Below, one piece after another: positions 1-8,660 of a stretch of 64,000 bases of DNA; the stretch's first letter is position 1; each line of letters begins with the position of its first letter. The notes beneath the pieces were generated by a model. It worked only from the letters and a program-made list of their open reading frames with translations. It had not been told where the DNA came from and searched no databases. The stretch comes from Cupriavidus phytohabitans (GTDB taxonomy: Bacteria > Pseudomonadota > Gammaproteobacteria > Burkholderiales > Burkholderiaceae), in contig NZ_AUFE01000024.1 in NCBI RefSeq assembly GCF_000426345.1, forward strand, positions 32,154-96,153. Direction: 5' to 3'. The translations under genes were made by a program, and so were the position numbers.

Positions 1-468
1 GCGCTGCCGGACAACCTGATCTGCCGGGCGGCGCTGCTCAAGCTGCAGCTGGTGGGCCTGTCGGCGCGTGATGCGGACAAGATGCCGTCGGACCTGTCCG
101 GCGGCATGATCAAGCGCGTGGCGCTGGCACGCGCGCTGTCGCTGGAGCCGGAACTGCTGTTCCTCGACGAGCCCACCGCCGGGCTGGACCCGATGGCTTC
201 GGACGACTACGTCGCGCTGATCCGGGAACTTCGGCGCGAGCTGGGCCTCACGGTAGTGATGATCACGCACGACCTCGACACGCTGGTGGCGCTGTCCGAC
301 CGCGTCGCGGTGCTGGCCGACCACAAGGTCATCGCCGCCGCGCCGATCCCGGAAGTGGTAAAGGTGGACCACCCTTTCATCCGCGAATATTTCCTGGGCG
401 AACGCGCCCAGCGCGCCTTGCAGGCGCTGCCGCAGACCGGGCAGCCGGCGCCCCCCGGAGAAGCATGA
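1..468 (+). CDS. MCE/Mla-type lipid ABC transporter, ATP-binding subunit (5' end outside window)
   Basis: ATPase of an MCE-family ABC importer/exporter that powers phospholipid or other lipid movement between the membranes. The reading frame is open from base 1, so the N-terminus and Walker A lie upstream of the window. Visible are the ABC signature LSGGM, the Walker B/D-loop stretch LLFLDEPTAGLDP and the H-loop MITHD. The tail ends in a Pro-rich segment. The stop overlaps the start of the next gene by ATGA, which indicates translational coupling to the MCE subunit. The Mla-type role is inferred from the neighbours, because the ATPase alone is generic. Confidence 0.9.
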   Translation, partial: ALPDNLICRAALLKLQLVGLSARDADKMPSDLSGGMIKRVALARALSLEPELLFLDEPTAGLDPMASDDYVALIRELRRELGLTVVMITHDLDTLVALSDRVAVLADHKVIAAAPIPEVVKVDHPFIREYFLGERAQRALQALPQTGQPAPPGEA

Positions 469-1406
469 TGGAAAACAAGTCATACGCGTTCCTTGCGGGC
501 GTGTTCACCATCGGCCTGGCAGTGCTGGTACTGTTCGCGCTGTTCTGGTTCAGCAGCGACCATGCCGTGCGCGTGCCGTACGACCTGGTCACGCGATCCA
601 CAGTCAATGGGCTCGGGCCGCAGGCCGACGTCAAATACCGCGGGCTGGCGGTGGGCAAGGTGGACTCGATCAAGTTCGATCCGGAGGTGCCGGGCCAGAT
701 CATCGTGCGCATCAGCGTCAACCAGGACACGCCTATCACGCGCACCACCTACGCCACGCTGGGCTTCCAGGGCGTCACCGGCATCGCCTACGTGCAGCTG
801 GACGACACGGCGGCGCATGCGGGCGCCGAAGCCTCGCCGCCGCTGACCACCTCGCCCAAGGCGGTGGCGCGGATCGCCATGCGCCCGGGCTTCTTCGAAG
901 AACTGGAAAAGCGCGGGGATTCGCTGCTGACGCAGGCCGAGACGCTGATGGCCTCGCTCAACGACATGTTCCAGGCCGCCAACCGCAATGAACTGATGAC
1001 CGCGATCCGTTCGGTGCGCAAGACCGCCGAGGACTACTCGAAGCTGGCGGATTCGCTGGTGCCGGCCGCCAACCGCCTGCCGCGCGTGGCCGAGAACCTC
1101 AACGCCACGCTGGAATCGACGCGGCGCCTGACGCAGGAGCTGGCCAGCCCCAACGGCACGGTGCTGCGCACGGTCGACAGCGTCGGGCGCGACCTGCAGG
1201 GCGCGGCGGCGTCGGTGCAGACCGCGGCTGGCACCTTCAGCCAGGAGACCCTGCCGCAGCTCAACGGGCTTGCGCGCGATGCGCGCCAGACCGCGCGCAG
1301 CTTCGAGCGTGCCGCCGGCCAGTTCAACGATAGCCCGACCAGCGTGCTGTTCGGCGCGCCGGCGCCCGCGCCAGGGCCGGGGGAGCCGGGTTTCAGCGCG
1401 CCCTGA
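465..1406 (+). CDS. MCE-domain (MlaD-like) substrate-binding protein
   Basis: This 313-residue protein has one N-terminal membrane anchor (about residues 8-28, FLAGVFTIGLAVLVLFALFW), an MCE/MlaD domain at about 35-130 (VKYRGLAVGKV, LGFQGVTGIAYVQL), and a long helical C-terminal part of about 150 residues. MCE proteins are inner-membrane-anchored periplasmic rings or tubes that bind lipid. The Gln/Ala-rich helical tail resembles MCE proteins of the PqiB/YebT-associated group rather than short MlaD. The start is set by the ATGA overlap with the ATPase gene. It is followed 20 bp later by the auxiliary lipoprotein gene. Confidence 0.9.
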   Translation: MMENKSYAFLAGVFTIGLAVLVLFALFWFSSDHAVRVPYDLVTRSTVNGLGPQADVKYRGLAVGKVDSIKFDPEVPGQIIVRISVNQDTPITRTTYATLGFQGVTGIAYVQLDDTAAHAGAEASPPLTTSPKAVARIAMRPGFFEELEKRGDSLLTQAETLMASLNDMFQAANRNELMTAIRSVRKTAEDYSKLADSLVPAANRLPRVAENLNATLESTRRLTQELASPNGTVLRTVDSVGRDLQGAAASVQTAAGTFSQETLPQLNGLARDARQTARSFERAAGQFNDSPTSVLFGAPAPAPGPGEPGFSAP

Positions 1407-1426
1407 TGTAACGACGACCCATCGCC

Positions 1427-2110
1427 ATGCCAGAGAACGACAACCGCCGAGACTTCGCCGTGATCCCTGCCACCGAGAATTCACGCCAGCACTGCGGCTC
1501 CCGCACCGCCGCCACGCTGCTGGCGCTGGCCGGCGCCGCACTGGTGCTGTCCGGCTGCGCGCTGTCGCGCGGCACGCCGACCGTCACGTATGACCTGGGG
1601 CCGTCCGCCGCGCTTGCCGGCACGGCGGGCAACGCTGCCGGCGCAGCGCCCGCGCCGCTGCCCAGGCTGCGCGTATCGCAGACCGACGGGCCCGACTGGC
1701 TCGAAGGCAATGCGCTCTACTACCGCCTGCTTTACGCGCAGGCGCAGCGGCTGCAACCCTATGCCACGCAGCGCTGGGTGATGTCGCCGACACGCCTGTT
1801 CGACGAGCGCCTGCGCGAGTCGGTGTCGGCGCGCGGCAGGCTGGCCTGGTCCGGCGACACCAGCGTGCCAGGGCTGAAGGTCGACCTGCTGGCCTTCGAA
1901 CAGGTATTCGACAGCGCCACCACCAGCCAGGGCGTGGTGCGGCTGCGCGCCACCGTGTACCACCACGGCCAGCTCGGCCAGCAGACCTTCGAGGCGCGCC
2001 GGCCCGCACCCAGCGCCGACGGCGCCGGCGGGGTCAAGGCGCTGGCCGATGCCAGCGATGCCGCCATCGCCGCGCTGCTCGACTGGACCGCCACGCTACC
2101 GCTAAAGTAA
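1427..2110 (+). CDS. ABC-type transport auxiliary lipoprotein (PqiC/LptO-like)
   Basis: This 227-residue predicted outer-membrane lipoprotein belongs to the MCE operon. The signal segment (ALAGAALVLSGC) contains a lipobox, LSGC, with the acylated Cys at about residue 44. The unusually long n-region before it suggests that an internal start could be used, although no better ribosome-binding site was seen. The mature part shows family-typical features: a YDLGP-like start, LRVSQTDGPDWLEGNALYYRL and RWVMSPTRLFDERLR. Family members are thought to receive lipids at the outer membrane from the MCE protein encoded just upstream. Confidence 0.85.
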   Translation: MPENDNRRDFAVIPATENSRQHCGSRTAATLLALAGAALVLSGCALSRGTPTVTYDLGPSAALAGTAGNAAGAAPAPLPRLRVSQTDGPDWLEGNALYYRLLYAQAQRLQPYATQRWVMSPTRLFDERLRESVSARGRLAWSGDTSVPGLKVDLLAFEQVFDSATTSQGVVRLRATVYHHGQLGQQTFEARRPAPSADGAGGVKALADASDAAIAALLDWTATLPLK

Positions 2111-2130
2111 GAGAGACAAGGAGATTTGCC

Positions 2131-3453
2131 ATGGAGCCGGCTGCCCCGCCGCCCTCCGCACCGCCCCCGGCACCCGCCGCGCAGCCGATGACGCAAACGG
2201 CAGCGCATCCGGCAGCCCAACCGGCAGCCCAACCGGCGGCGGTAGTGATCGTGACCGAACCCTCCGGCCCGCAATATTCGCCGCTGGCCCGCGTGGGGCT
2301 GCTTTGCTTCACGCTGCTGGTGGTGTATGCCAGCCTCTACCCGTTCTCGGGCTGGGTCGACAACGGCATCTCGCCGTTCGCCTTCGTCACCGCGCCCAAG
2401 CCGCGCTATATCACCGACTTCGACCTGCTGACCAATGTCATCGGCTATGTCCCCTTCGGGGCGCTGGTTGTGCTGTCATTGCATCCGCGCATGTCGGGCG
2501 GGCGCGCGACGCTGGTGGCGCTGTGCGCCGGCGCGCTGCTGTCGGCCTGCATGGAAGCCTTCCAGACCTGGCTGCCGAACCGGATCTCGTCCAACATCGA
2601 CCTGATCACCAATGCGCTGGGCGCGCTGCTGGGCGGCGCGATGGTGGCGCCGTTCGCGCATGCGCTGATCGACGACGGCCGGCTGACCCGGCTGCGCCAC
2701 GCGTGGTTCGAGCCGCATGCCAGCTTTGCCATCATCCTGCTGATGCTGTGGCCGTTCGCGCAGATCTTCCCGCAGGAGCACCTGTTCGGCATGGGCGGCA
2801 TCGTGCGCGAATGGCTGACCGATCCCGAATCCTGGCCGATGCAGGTGCTGCAGATGCTGTTCCCTCGGCTGGAGGCGTGGCAGGTCCACATCGGCCTGCG
2901 GCCCGAGGACATGCAAAGCCAGCAGCTGCTGGAATCGCTGGTGACCGCCAGCAGCTGGATCGGCACCGGCCTGTTCGCCTCGATCGCCATGCGCCGCAAC
3001 GCGCCGATGCTGCGCATCCTGGCCGGCCTGCTGGCCGCCGCGCTGCTGATCAAGGCCGCCGCCGCAGAATTGCAGTTTCCCGCCGACAGCGCCTTCAACT
3101 GGCTGTCCGAAGGCGGCCGCTTCGCGCTGCTGACCAGTTCACTGGTGCTGGCGCTGCTGCTGTACCTGCCGCGCTGGCTACGCGCGGTGCTGGCGATGGT
3201 GGCGCTGTTCACGCTGGTGGTGCTGACCAACGTGCTGCCGTCGAATCCCTATGCATGGATTTCCGAGCAGGGCTGGCGCATGGGCCGCTTCATCCACTTC
3301 AACAGCCTGGCGCAATGGCTGGGGTGGCTCTGGCCGTTCCTGGCGTTCTGCTATGTGATCTGGCGCTTCGAGCAGGTCAGCCTGCGCCGCCACGCCATGA
3401 AGAAGGCCGCGGCGCGCCGCGAGTCGGCCGCGGCCGGTACGCAGGAGCCGTGA
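2131..3453 (+). CDS. VanZ-family multi-span membrane protein
   Basis: This 440-residue integral membrane protein has a Pro/Ala-rich cytoplasmic N-terminus of about 50 residues containing short AQPAAQPAA repeats. A VanZ-like domain follows (DLLTNVIGYVPFGALVVL, then SACMEAFQTWLPNRISSNID LITN), which carries the polar motif typical of VanZ proteins (E, Q, N in helices 3-4). A second hydrophobic half has roughly five spans. A good ribosome-binding site, AAGGAG, lies 8 nt before ATG 2131. VanZ homologues are linked to glycopeptide susceptibility in Gram-positives, but no function is established for the long proteobacterial form. It is 20 bp downstream of the MCE operon and probably co-transcribed with it. 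Confidence 0.8.
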   Translation: MEPAAPPPSAPPPAPAAQPMTQTAAHPAAQPAAQPAAVVIVTEPSGPQYSPLARVGLLCFTLLVVYASLYPFSGWVDNGISPFAFVTAPKPRYITDFDLLTNVIGYVPFGALVVLSLHPRMSGGRATLVALCAGALLSACMEAFQTWLPNRISSNIDLITNALGALLGGAMVAPFAHALIDDGRLTRLRHAWFEPHASFAIILLMLWPFAQIFPQEHLFGMGGIVREWLTDPESWPMQVLQMLFPRLEAWQVHIGLRPEDMQSQQLLESLVTASSWIGTGLFASIAMRRNAPMLRILAGLLAAALLIKAAAAELQFPADSAFNWLSEGGRFALLTSSLVLALLLYLPRWLRAVLAMVALFTLVVLTNVLPSNPYAWISEQGWRMGRFIHFNSLAQWLGWLWPFLAFCYVIWRFEQVSLRRHAMKKAAARRESAAAGTQEP

Positions 3454-3476
3454 CAGCGTGACTGCGGGCGCCGCCG

Positions 3477-4217
3477 TCAGTTGCCCGCGCGGATGGCGAT
3501 GCCCTCGGCTGTGAGCCGGTCCCGGATGCGGCGCGCAAAGGCCAGCGCATGGGCACCGTCGCCGTGCAGGCAGACGGTCTCGGCCTGGATCGGCACCCAG
3601 GTGCCGTCGATGGCGCGCACGCGTTTTTCGCGCACCATGGTCAGCGTCTGGTTCAGCGCGACTTCCTCGTCCTCGTGCAGCGCGCCGGGCGTGCCGCGCC
3701 TGACCAGCGTGCCATCGGGGTTGTAGCCGCGGTCGGCAAACACCTCCTGCTTGACGCGCAGTCCGGCCTCCCTGGCGATGTCGATCATCTGGCTGCCGGC
3801 CAGGCCGAAGAACACCAGGTCGGCATCGAAGTCCCGCACCGCGCGCACGATGGCGCGGGCCAGCGCGGGATCGCGCACGGCCTGGTTGTACAGCGCGCCG
3901 TGCGGCTTGACATGGTGCAGTTCGCCGCCCTGCGCGCGCACGATCGCCTCAAGCGCGCCGATCTGGTACAGCATGTCGGCGTAGACGTCCTCGGGGTCGC
4001 GCTGCATCTCGGTGCGGCCGAAATTCTCGCGGTCCGGATAGCTCGGGTGCGCGCCGATGGCAACCCCATGCTGCAGCGCCCACTTCACCGTCTGCACCAT
4101 GGTGGCGGCGTCGCCCGCGTGCCAGCCGCACGCTACGTTGGCGGAACTGATCAGCGCCAGCAGCGCCTCGTCGTTGCCGCAGCCTTCGCCGAGGTCGGCG
4201 TTCAGGTCGATTTCCAT
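3477..4217 (-). CDS. pxpA: 5-oxoprolinase subunit PxpA (LamB/YcsF family)
   Basis: PxpA is one of the three subunits of prokaryotic ATP-dependent 5-oxoprolinase, which opens pyroglutamate to glutamate. The N-terminus [10 protein letters not shown] is the family hallmark. Further conserved pieces are [33 protein letters not shown] and [12 protein letters not shown]. At 246 residues it matches the usual length of about 245-250. The second ATG (4217) is preferred over 4223 because GGGAG sits 7 nt before it and practically touches the first. It is the last gene of pxpB-pxpC-pxpA. Confidence 0.95.
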   Translation of the reverse strand: MEIDLNADLGEGCGNDEALLALISSANVACGWHAGDAATMVQTVKWALQHGVAIGAHPSYPDRENFGRTEMQRDPEDVYADMLYQIGALEAIVRAQGGELHHVKPHGALYNQAVRDPALARAIVRAVRDFDADLVFFGLAGSQMIDIAREAGLRVKQEVFADRGYNPDGTLVRRGTPGALHEDEEVALNQTLTMVREKRVRAIDGTWVPIQAETVCLHGDGAHALAFARRIRDRLTAEGIAIRAGN

Positions 4218-4289
4218 TGCCATTCTCCCGGGCGGTGCGGCGAGAAGCCGCGGTACCGCCTTCTGTCGATGGGTTCAGGCGCTCCCGGC

Positions 4290-5309
4290 TCAGGCCGCCG
4301 CGCGGCTCAGCGTGCGCCGGCGCGCGGCGATGGCCATGCCGTCGCCCTGCCATTGCAGCGCCTGGTCGATCTGGCGCAGGTAGCGGTCCAGCTCCGCCTG
4401 CGCGGCGGCGGCCTGCGCCAGCGTCACCGGCACGAAGCGCACTGCCGCGCCCAGCGGCACCTGCGCCAGCCGCCACATGTCGGCGCCGATCACCACGCCG
4501 ATCTTGGGATAGCCGCCGGTGGTCTGCGCATCGGCCATCAGCACGATCGGCTGCCCCGCCGGCGGCACCTGCATCACGCCCGGCACCACGCCGTGCGAAA
4601 GCAGGTCGGCGCTGCGCTCGGCGCGGCGCGCCAGCGCAGGGCCATTCAGACGCAGGCCCATGCGGTTGCTGTTGGGCGTGACGACCCAGTCGGCCTGCCA
4701 CAGCGCCTGCTGCGATTCCGCCTCGAAGTCCTCATACTCCGGCCCCGGCAGCATGCGCACCGGCGTGGCCTTGCCGGCGGCGTCGGCCGGCAAGGCCCAC
4801 GCGGGCGCCTGGACGCCGATCCAGTCGCCATCGGCCGGCAGCCCAGCGCGTCCCACCGGCAGCCGGTCGCCCTCCTGCAGCGCACGGCCGTCGAGCCCGC
4901 CAAAGGCGGCTTTCAGGTCGGTACTGCGCGAGCCCATCACCGGCTCGACGGCGATGCCGCCGGCCACGCACAGGTAGGCATGCGTACCGCCGCGCGCCGG
5001 CGGCAGCACCAGGACTTTGCCCGCGTGCGCGTCGAAGGCATGCCAGGACCATACCGGCGTGCCGTCCAGCGTGGCGCCGCACTCGGCTCCAGCCAGCGCG
5101 ACGCGCATGTCCGCATGGAAGCGCACTGCGGCGCGGCCCAGCGTGAATTCAATGACGGCGCACTCGGGCGCATTGCCCAGCAGCCGGTTGCCGACCGCCA
5201 CGGCCAGCCTATCCATCGCCCCGCAACTGCCCACGCCGAAACGGCGAAAGCCGGTACGGCCCAGGTCCTGCACCGAGGCGAGCGCGCCAGGTCGGATGAT
5301 TTCGATCAC
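4290..5309 (-). CDS. pxpC: 5-oxoprolinase subunit PxpC (biotin-dependent carboxyltransferase-like)
   Basis: This 339-residue protein is the C-terminal-half homologue of urea/5-oxoproline carboxylase-like KipA proteins. It acts with PxpA and PxpB in cleaving 5-oxoproline. Diagnostic stretches are IEIIRPGALASVQDLGRTGF at the N-terminus, ECAVIEFTLGRAAV, YLCVAGGIAVEPVMGSRST, SNRMGLRLNGP and the C-terminal QTTGGYPKIGVV. Its start codon overlaps the pxpB stop (ATGA type), so translation is coupled. A 72-bp gap separates it from the pxpA start. Confidence 0.95.
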   Translation of the reverse strand: MIEIIRPGALASVQDLGRTGFRRFGVGSCGAMDRLAVAVGNRLLGNAPECAVIEFTLGRAAVRFHADMRVALAGAECGATLDGTPVWSWHAFDAHAGKVLVLPPARGGTHAYLCVAGGIAVEPVMGSRSTDLKAAFGGLDGRALQEGDRLPVGRAGLPADGDWIGVQAPAWALPADAAGKATPVRMLPGPEYEDFEAESQQALWQADWVVTPNSNRMGLRLNGPALARRAERSADLLSHGVVPGVMQVPPAGQPIVLMADAQTTGGYPKIGVVIGADMWRLAQVPLGAAVRFVPVTLAQAAAAQAELDRYLRQIDQALQWQGDGMAIAARRRTLSRAAA

Positions 5310-5956
5310 GCGATGATTTCCTCGGCGACAAAACGCACCGTATCGCCGGGCGCCAACAGGGACGGCGGATCGCGATCCGCGACGAAGAGTTCGATATCGG
5401 TGTGGCCGATCAGCTGCCAGCCGCCCGGCAGCACCGCCGGATAGATGCCGGTCTGCTCGCCGCCGATGCCGACCGACCCGGCCGGCACCGCCAGCCGCGG
5501 CTCGCGCCTGCGCGGCGTGGCCAGTTCGGGCACCAGCCCGCCCAGGTAGGCAAAGCCGGGCTGGAAACCCAGGAAATAGACCACGTACTCGCCGGCGGCA
5601 TGGCGGCGCGCCACTTCACGCGGCGACAGCCCGGTATGCGCGGCCACATCGGCCAGGTCCGGCCCATGCCCGCCGCCGTAGCGCACCGGGATCTCCACCA
5701 CCTTGCCGGTGGTGTTGCGCGCCTCGCCCGAGGCCCAGGCCTGCTTCAGGCTGCGCTCCAGCGCTTCGACATCGGCGCTGCCGTCGAAGATCACCGTCAG
5801 GTTGTTCATGCCCGGCACCACGTCGACCACCCCGCGCCATGCTTCCGCCCGGGCTGCCATCGCCCAGATGCGGCTCTGGACCTCTAGCGATGCGGGGGGC
5901 GCCACGCTGTAGAGCAGCGCTTGTTCGGCGAGGCGGTGGATTGTGCAAGGGCTCAT
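5306..5956 (-). CDS. pxpB: 5-oxoprolinase subunit PxpB (KipI family)
   Basis: This 216-residue KipI-like subunit matches the usual length of about 218. Conserved regions include LTVIFDG, VEIPVRYGGGHGPDLADVA, YVVYFLGFQPGFAYLGG and VPAGSVGIGGEQTGIYP. The frame stays open upstream to 6103, but that part runs through the lipA terminator and has no family similarity. ATG 5956 (MSPCTIHRL) is therefore taken as the start. It is the first gene of the pxp operon, with a palindrome immediately upstream that may be its operator. Confidence 0.93.
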   Translation of the reverse strand: MSPCTIHRLAEQALLYSVAPPASLEVQSRIWAMAARAEAWRGVVDVVPGMNNLTVIFDGSADVEALERSLKQAWASGEARNTTGKVVEIPVRYGGGHGPDLADVAAHTGLSPREVARRHAAGEYVVYFLGFQPGFAYLGGLVPELATPRRREPRLAVPAGSVGIGGEQTGIYPAVLPGGWQLIGHTDIELFVADRDPPSLLAPGDTVRFVAEEIIA

Positions 5957-5963
5957 GGGATTC

Positions 5964-5985
5964 CTGGTAGCGCACTTTTTACCAG
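5964..5985. promoter_or_regulatory. Perfect inverted repeat upstream of pxpB (operator candidate)
   Basis: CTGGTA (5964-5969) and TACCAG (5980-5985) form a perfect 6+6 inverted repeat with a 10-bp spacer. It starts 8 bp upstream of the pxpB ATG on the minus strand. The TGGT...ACCA half-sites resemble GntR-family operators, but no regulator gene is adjacent. In RNA it could equally fold into a small hairpin that masks the ribosome-binding region. Confidence 0.45.
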
Positions 5986-6035
5986 TGTAGGCTGGCAGCC
6001 GGGGGAATGCGATGCGGAAAACAGGCCTGCGCAAA

Positions 6036-6065
6036 GCAAAACGGCCGGGGTGAATCCCGGCCGTT
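6036..6065 (-). terminator. Rho-independent terminator of lipA
   Basis: A perfect 10-bp stem AACGGCCGGG/CCCGGCCGTT (6040-6049 with 6056-6065) has a 6-nt loop. On the minus strand it is followed by a T-rich run (TTTTGCTTTG). It starts 31 bp past the lipA stop and separates the lip genes from pxpB. Confidence 0.85.
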
Positions 6066-6095
6066 CTAAAACGCATTTCTTCAACCCGATGCGAA

Positions 6096-7100
6096 TCAGG
6101 CAAACCCCGCCTGATGCGCCTGCTGGTCTGCGTGGTACGAGCTGCGCACCATCGCGCCCACGGCAGCGTGGGTGAAGCCCATCTTGTAAGCCTCTTCCTC
6201 GAACATCTTGAACGTGTCCGGATGCACGTAGCGCAGCACCGGCAGGTGATGGTTCGACGGCGCCAGGTACTGGCCGATGGTCAGCATGTCGATGTCATGC
6301 GCGCGCATGTCGCGCATGACTTCCAGGATTTCCTCGTCGGTCTCGCCCAGGCCGACCATCAGGCCGGACTTGGTCGGCACGTCGGGGTTGCGGCGCTTGA
6401 ATTCCTGCAGCAGCTTGAGCGAGTGCGCGTAGTCCGCGCCCGGTCGGGCCTGCTTGTACAGGCGCGGCACGGTTTCCATGTTGTGGTTCATCACGTCAGG
6501 CGGGCAGGCCTGCAGGATGTCCAGCGCCTTGTCCAGGCGGCCGCGGAAGTCGGGCACCAGCACTTCGATGCGGGTGTCGGGCGACAGCTCGCGCGTCTGC
6601 GAGATGCAGTCGACATAGTGCTGGGCACCGCCGTCGCGCAGGTCGTCGCGGTCGACGCTGGTGATCACCACGTAGTTCAGCTTGAGCTGGGAGATGGTGC
6701 GTGCCAGGTTGCCGGGCTCATTTACGTCCAGCGGATCCGGGCGGCCATGGCCGACGTCGCAGAACGGGCAGCGGCGCGTGCACTTGTCGCCCATGATCAT
6801 GAAGGTCGCCGTGCCCTTGCCGAAGCATTCGCCGATATTGGGGCAGCTGGCCTCCTCGCACACCGTCACCAGGTTGTTGGCGCGCAGGATGTCCTTGATC
6901 TCGTAGAAACGCGAATTGCCGGTGGCGGCCTTCACGCGGATCCAGTCCGGCTTCTTGAGCTTTTCGGCCGGCACGATCTTGATGGGGATGCGTGCGGTCT
7001 TGTCGGCCGACTTCTGCTTGCGGGTCGGGTCGTACGCCTCCGCGGGGGACTGCGGGGCTTCGCTGGAAGATGCGATCGGGGCGATCAGGGCGTCGCTCAT
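6096..7100 (-). CDS. lipA: Lipoyl synthase
   Basis: LipA is a radical-SAM enzyme that inserts two sulfurs into protein-bound octanoyl groups to make lipoyl cofactors. Both iron-sulfur motifs are visible: the auxiliary-cluster set [12 protein letters not shown] and the radical-SAM motif [10 protein letters not shown]. Further family signatures are [36 protein letters not shown] and [13 protein letters not shown]. The length (334 aa) includes the N-terminal extension of about 45 residues usual in Burkholderiaceae. It is 40 bp downstream of lipB and probably in one operon with it. Confidence 0.97.
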   Translation of the reverse strand: MSDALIAPIASSSEAPQSPAEAYDPTRKQKSADKTARIPIKIVPAEKLKKPDWIRVKAATGNSRFYEIKDILRANNLVTVCEEASCPNIGECFGKGTATFMIMGDKCTRRCPFCDVGHGRPDPLDVNEPGNLARTISQLKLNYVVITSVDRDDLRDGGAQHYVDCISQTRELSPDTRIEVLVPDFRGRLDKALDILQACPPDVMNHNMETVPRLYKQARPGADYAHSLKLLQEFKRRNPDVPTKSGLMVGLGETDEEILEVMRDMRAHDIDMLTIGQYLAPSNHHLPVLRYVHPDTFKMFEEEAYKMGFTHAAVGAMVRSSYHADQQAHQAGFA

Positions 7101-7140
7101 ACATTTCTCCGCACGCGCTCAGCGTGCATTTCGCTTTTGA

Positions 7141-7878
7141 CTAGGAGGCCAGGGCCGGGTCGGCATTCACGTCGGCGGCTTCTGCCGCCAGCACGCGGGA
7201 TTCGTGCGCTGCCAGCACTTCGCACAATGCAGCCGCCAGGCGCTGTGCGATGTCGGGTTGTCGTGCCGCGGTCACGGGCAACGGCGCGCCATCGGCATCC
7301 GCCACCGGGCAGGTGGCGCCCGCGGTAGCCATGTCGACCGTTTCCAGTCCGGCATAGCCGCAGGGGTTGATGCGCAGGAACGGCGACAGGTCCATCTGCA
7401 CGTTGAGGCTGACGCCATGGTAGCTGCAGCCGTTGCGGATCTTGAGGCCGAGCGCGGCAATCTTGGCGCCCTGGTGCGGCCCGTCGGACAGGTAGATGCC
7501 GGGGGCGCCGGGCTTGCGTTCGGCTGCGAGATTATACGCCGCGAGCGTGTCCAGCACTGCCTGCTCGATGGCGTGGACCAGCTCGCGCACCATCAGGTGG
7601 CGGCGGCGCAAATCGAGCAGCAGGTAAGCCACTACCTGGCCTGGACCGTGATAAGTGATCTGGCCGCCACGATCGATCTGCACCACGGGGATGTTGTCAT
7701 CAGGCGACAGCAGGTGTGCGGGATCGCCCGCCTGGCCCAGCGTGTAGACCGGCGGATGCTCGACCAGCCAGATCTGGTCGGGCGTCTCTGGCGTGCGTGC
7801 GGCGGTGAAGGCGCGCATCGCGTCGAAGCACGGCTGATAGTCCTCGCGGCCGCGTTCGATGATCTGAATCGGATGCAT
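7141..7878 (-). CDS. lipB: Octanoyl-[ACP]:protein N-octanoyltransferase
   Basis: LipB transfers octanoyl from acyl carrier protein to lipoyl domains, the step before LipA. Visible signatures are [27 protein letters not shown], and the catalytic Lys/Cys pair in [11 protein letters not shown] and [10 protein letters not shown]. The start at 7878 ([10 protein letters not shown], 245 aa) fits the family. The upstream open frame passes through a strong hairpin and is not conserved. The C-terminal tail of about 20 residues ([12 protein letters not shown]) is longer than in E. coli. Confidence 0.95.
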   Translation of the reverse strand: MHPIQIIERGREDYQPCFDAMRAFTAARTPETPDQIWLVEHPPVYTLGQAGDPAHLLSPDDNIPVVQIDRGGQITYHGPGQVVAYLLLDLRRRHLMVRELVHAIEQAVLDTLAAYNLAAERKPGAPGIYLSDGPHQGAKIAALGLKIRNGCSYHGVSLNVQMDLSPFLRINPCGYAGLETVDMATAGATCPVADADGAPLPVTAARQPDIAQRLAAALCEVLAAHESRVLAAEAADVNADPALAS

Positions 7879-7892
7879 GGCGAGAGTGTAAC

Positions 7893-7918
7893 GAAAAGGG
7901 CCGGCTTGCGCCGGCCCT
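7893..7918 (-). terminator. Terminator-like hairpin just upstream of lipB
   Basis: AGGGCCGGC/GCCGGCCCT (7897-7905 with 7910-7918) makes a perfect 9-bp stem with a TTGC/GCAA tetraloop. On the minus strand it is followed by TTTTCGTT. It is a good intrinsic terminator for transcripts from the DUF2917 side, yet ends only about 15 bp before the lipB ATG. It could therefore isolate lipB or act inside its leader. Confidence 0.6.
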
Positions 7919-8042
7919 GCCCTGTCACTGTCAGCCTTGCGGTGCCGGGAAATCGTCGGCCGCGCCACGCGACCAGGCCAGGCGCAAGTGCGCGCGGCGC
8001 CGGTGTGACGCGGACGATACCCCGTCCGCTTCCGTGTCGGCT

Positions 8043-8411
8043 TCAGGATGCGGCAGCCTGGTCCTGGTTAGGCGTCCATTCCGTGCCTCGAACCAGCCGG
8101 CGCAGGCTGCGGTACACCAGGTGCGGCACATCGGCCAGCGCCAGCGCCGGACGGCGTGCCTCGGCGATCAGCGCCAGGCGTACCGGTTCCTGCGCGCGCG
8201 GGTCGATGCTGACCACCACCTCGTCGCCGGAGCGGAGCAACAGGCTGCCGCCACAACGCAGCCAGTAGTCCTCCGAATCGCCTTCGCGCGTCAGCCATAC
8301 GTCCATGCCATTGGCTTTCTCGACATGCAGGCGCTGGGCGGCGTGTACCGACAGGGCGGTGACTTCGCCAGGATTCAGGGTGAACACGGTCGTTGTGAGC
8401 ACGGTTTTCAT
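8043..8411 (-). CDS. DUF2917 domain protein
   Basis: This 122-residue soluble protein resembles the DUF2917 family ([50 protein letters not shown]), a cupin-like small beta domain at about residues 10-75. No biochemical function is known for the family. The ATG at 8411 has GGAG about 7 nt upstream. It is transcribed divergently from the LysR-type gene at 8661, a pairing that suggests regulation by it. That is an inference from position only. Between its stop and the hairpin near 7918 lies about 125 bp with no recognisable gene. Confidence 0.75.
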   Translation of the reverse strand: MKTVLTTTVFTLNPGEVTALSVHAAQRLHVEKANGMDVWLTREGDSEDYWLRCGGSLLLRSGDEVVVSIDPRAQEPVRLALIAEARRPALALADVPHLVYRSLRRLVRGTEWTPNQDQAAAS

Positions 8412-8483
8412 GGAGGTTCTCCGTTCAGCCGGCCGGGGGGCACTTGCGCCACACTGTCGCTTATGGGCAACGAATCCACGGAA

Positions 8484-8511
8484 ACTGGCCCGGCAAGGGG
8501 ACCGGGCCAGT
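8484..8511. repeat. 10-bp perfect inverted repeat in the DUF2917/lysR intergenic region
   Basis: ACTGGCCCGG (8484-8493) and CCGGGCCAGT (8502-8511) flank an 8-nt loop. The region between 8412 and 8660 also holds an AT-rich stretch (about 8575-8635) that probably carries the lysR promoter. The repeat may be an operator shared by the divergent genes or a stray terminator, and it has no T-run long enough to decide. Confidence 0.4.
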
Positions 8512-8660
8512 TAAATCTTAGGGAATTCGCCGTTAAGTGAATCGCTACAGCGGGGGCCGGTGAAGGAATATTAGTGATTGCCCGGACACTATCAAAACGA
8601 TATATTTTCTTTGTTCTTGTTAGTCAAACTCACATACACCCGACTTCACCGGAGGCAGCC

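Noticed and set aside
3549..5444. A 631-codon plus-strand open frame across pxpA and pxpC
   Set aside because: It is antisense to two genes with clear 5-oxoprolinase signatures, and its composition (His/Arg/Ala/Gly) is that of a reverse-strand shadow.
6104..7328. Plus-strand frames across lipA as extra genes
   Set aside because: They lie opposite lipA, whose iron-sulfur motifs fix the coding strand.
7931..8131. A 66-codon minus-strand frame between lipB and the DUF2917 gene
   Set aside because: It largely overlaps the DUF2917 3' end in another frame, has no ribosome-binding site and no conserved look. The DUF493 gene sometimes found beside lipB was sought here but not seen.
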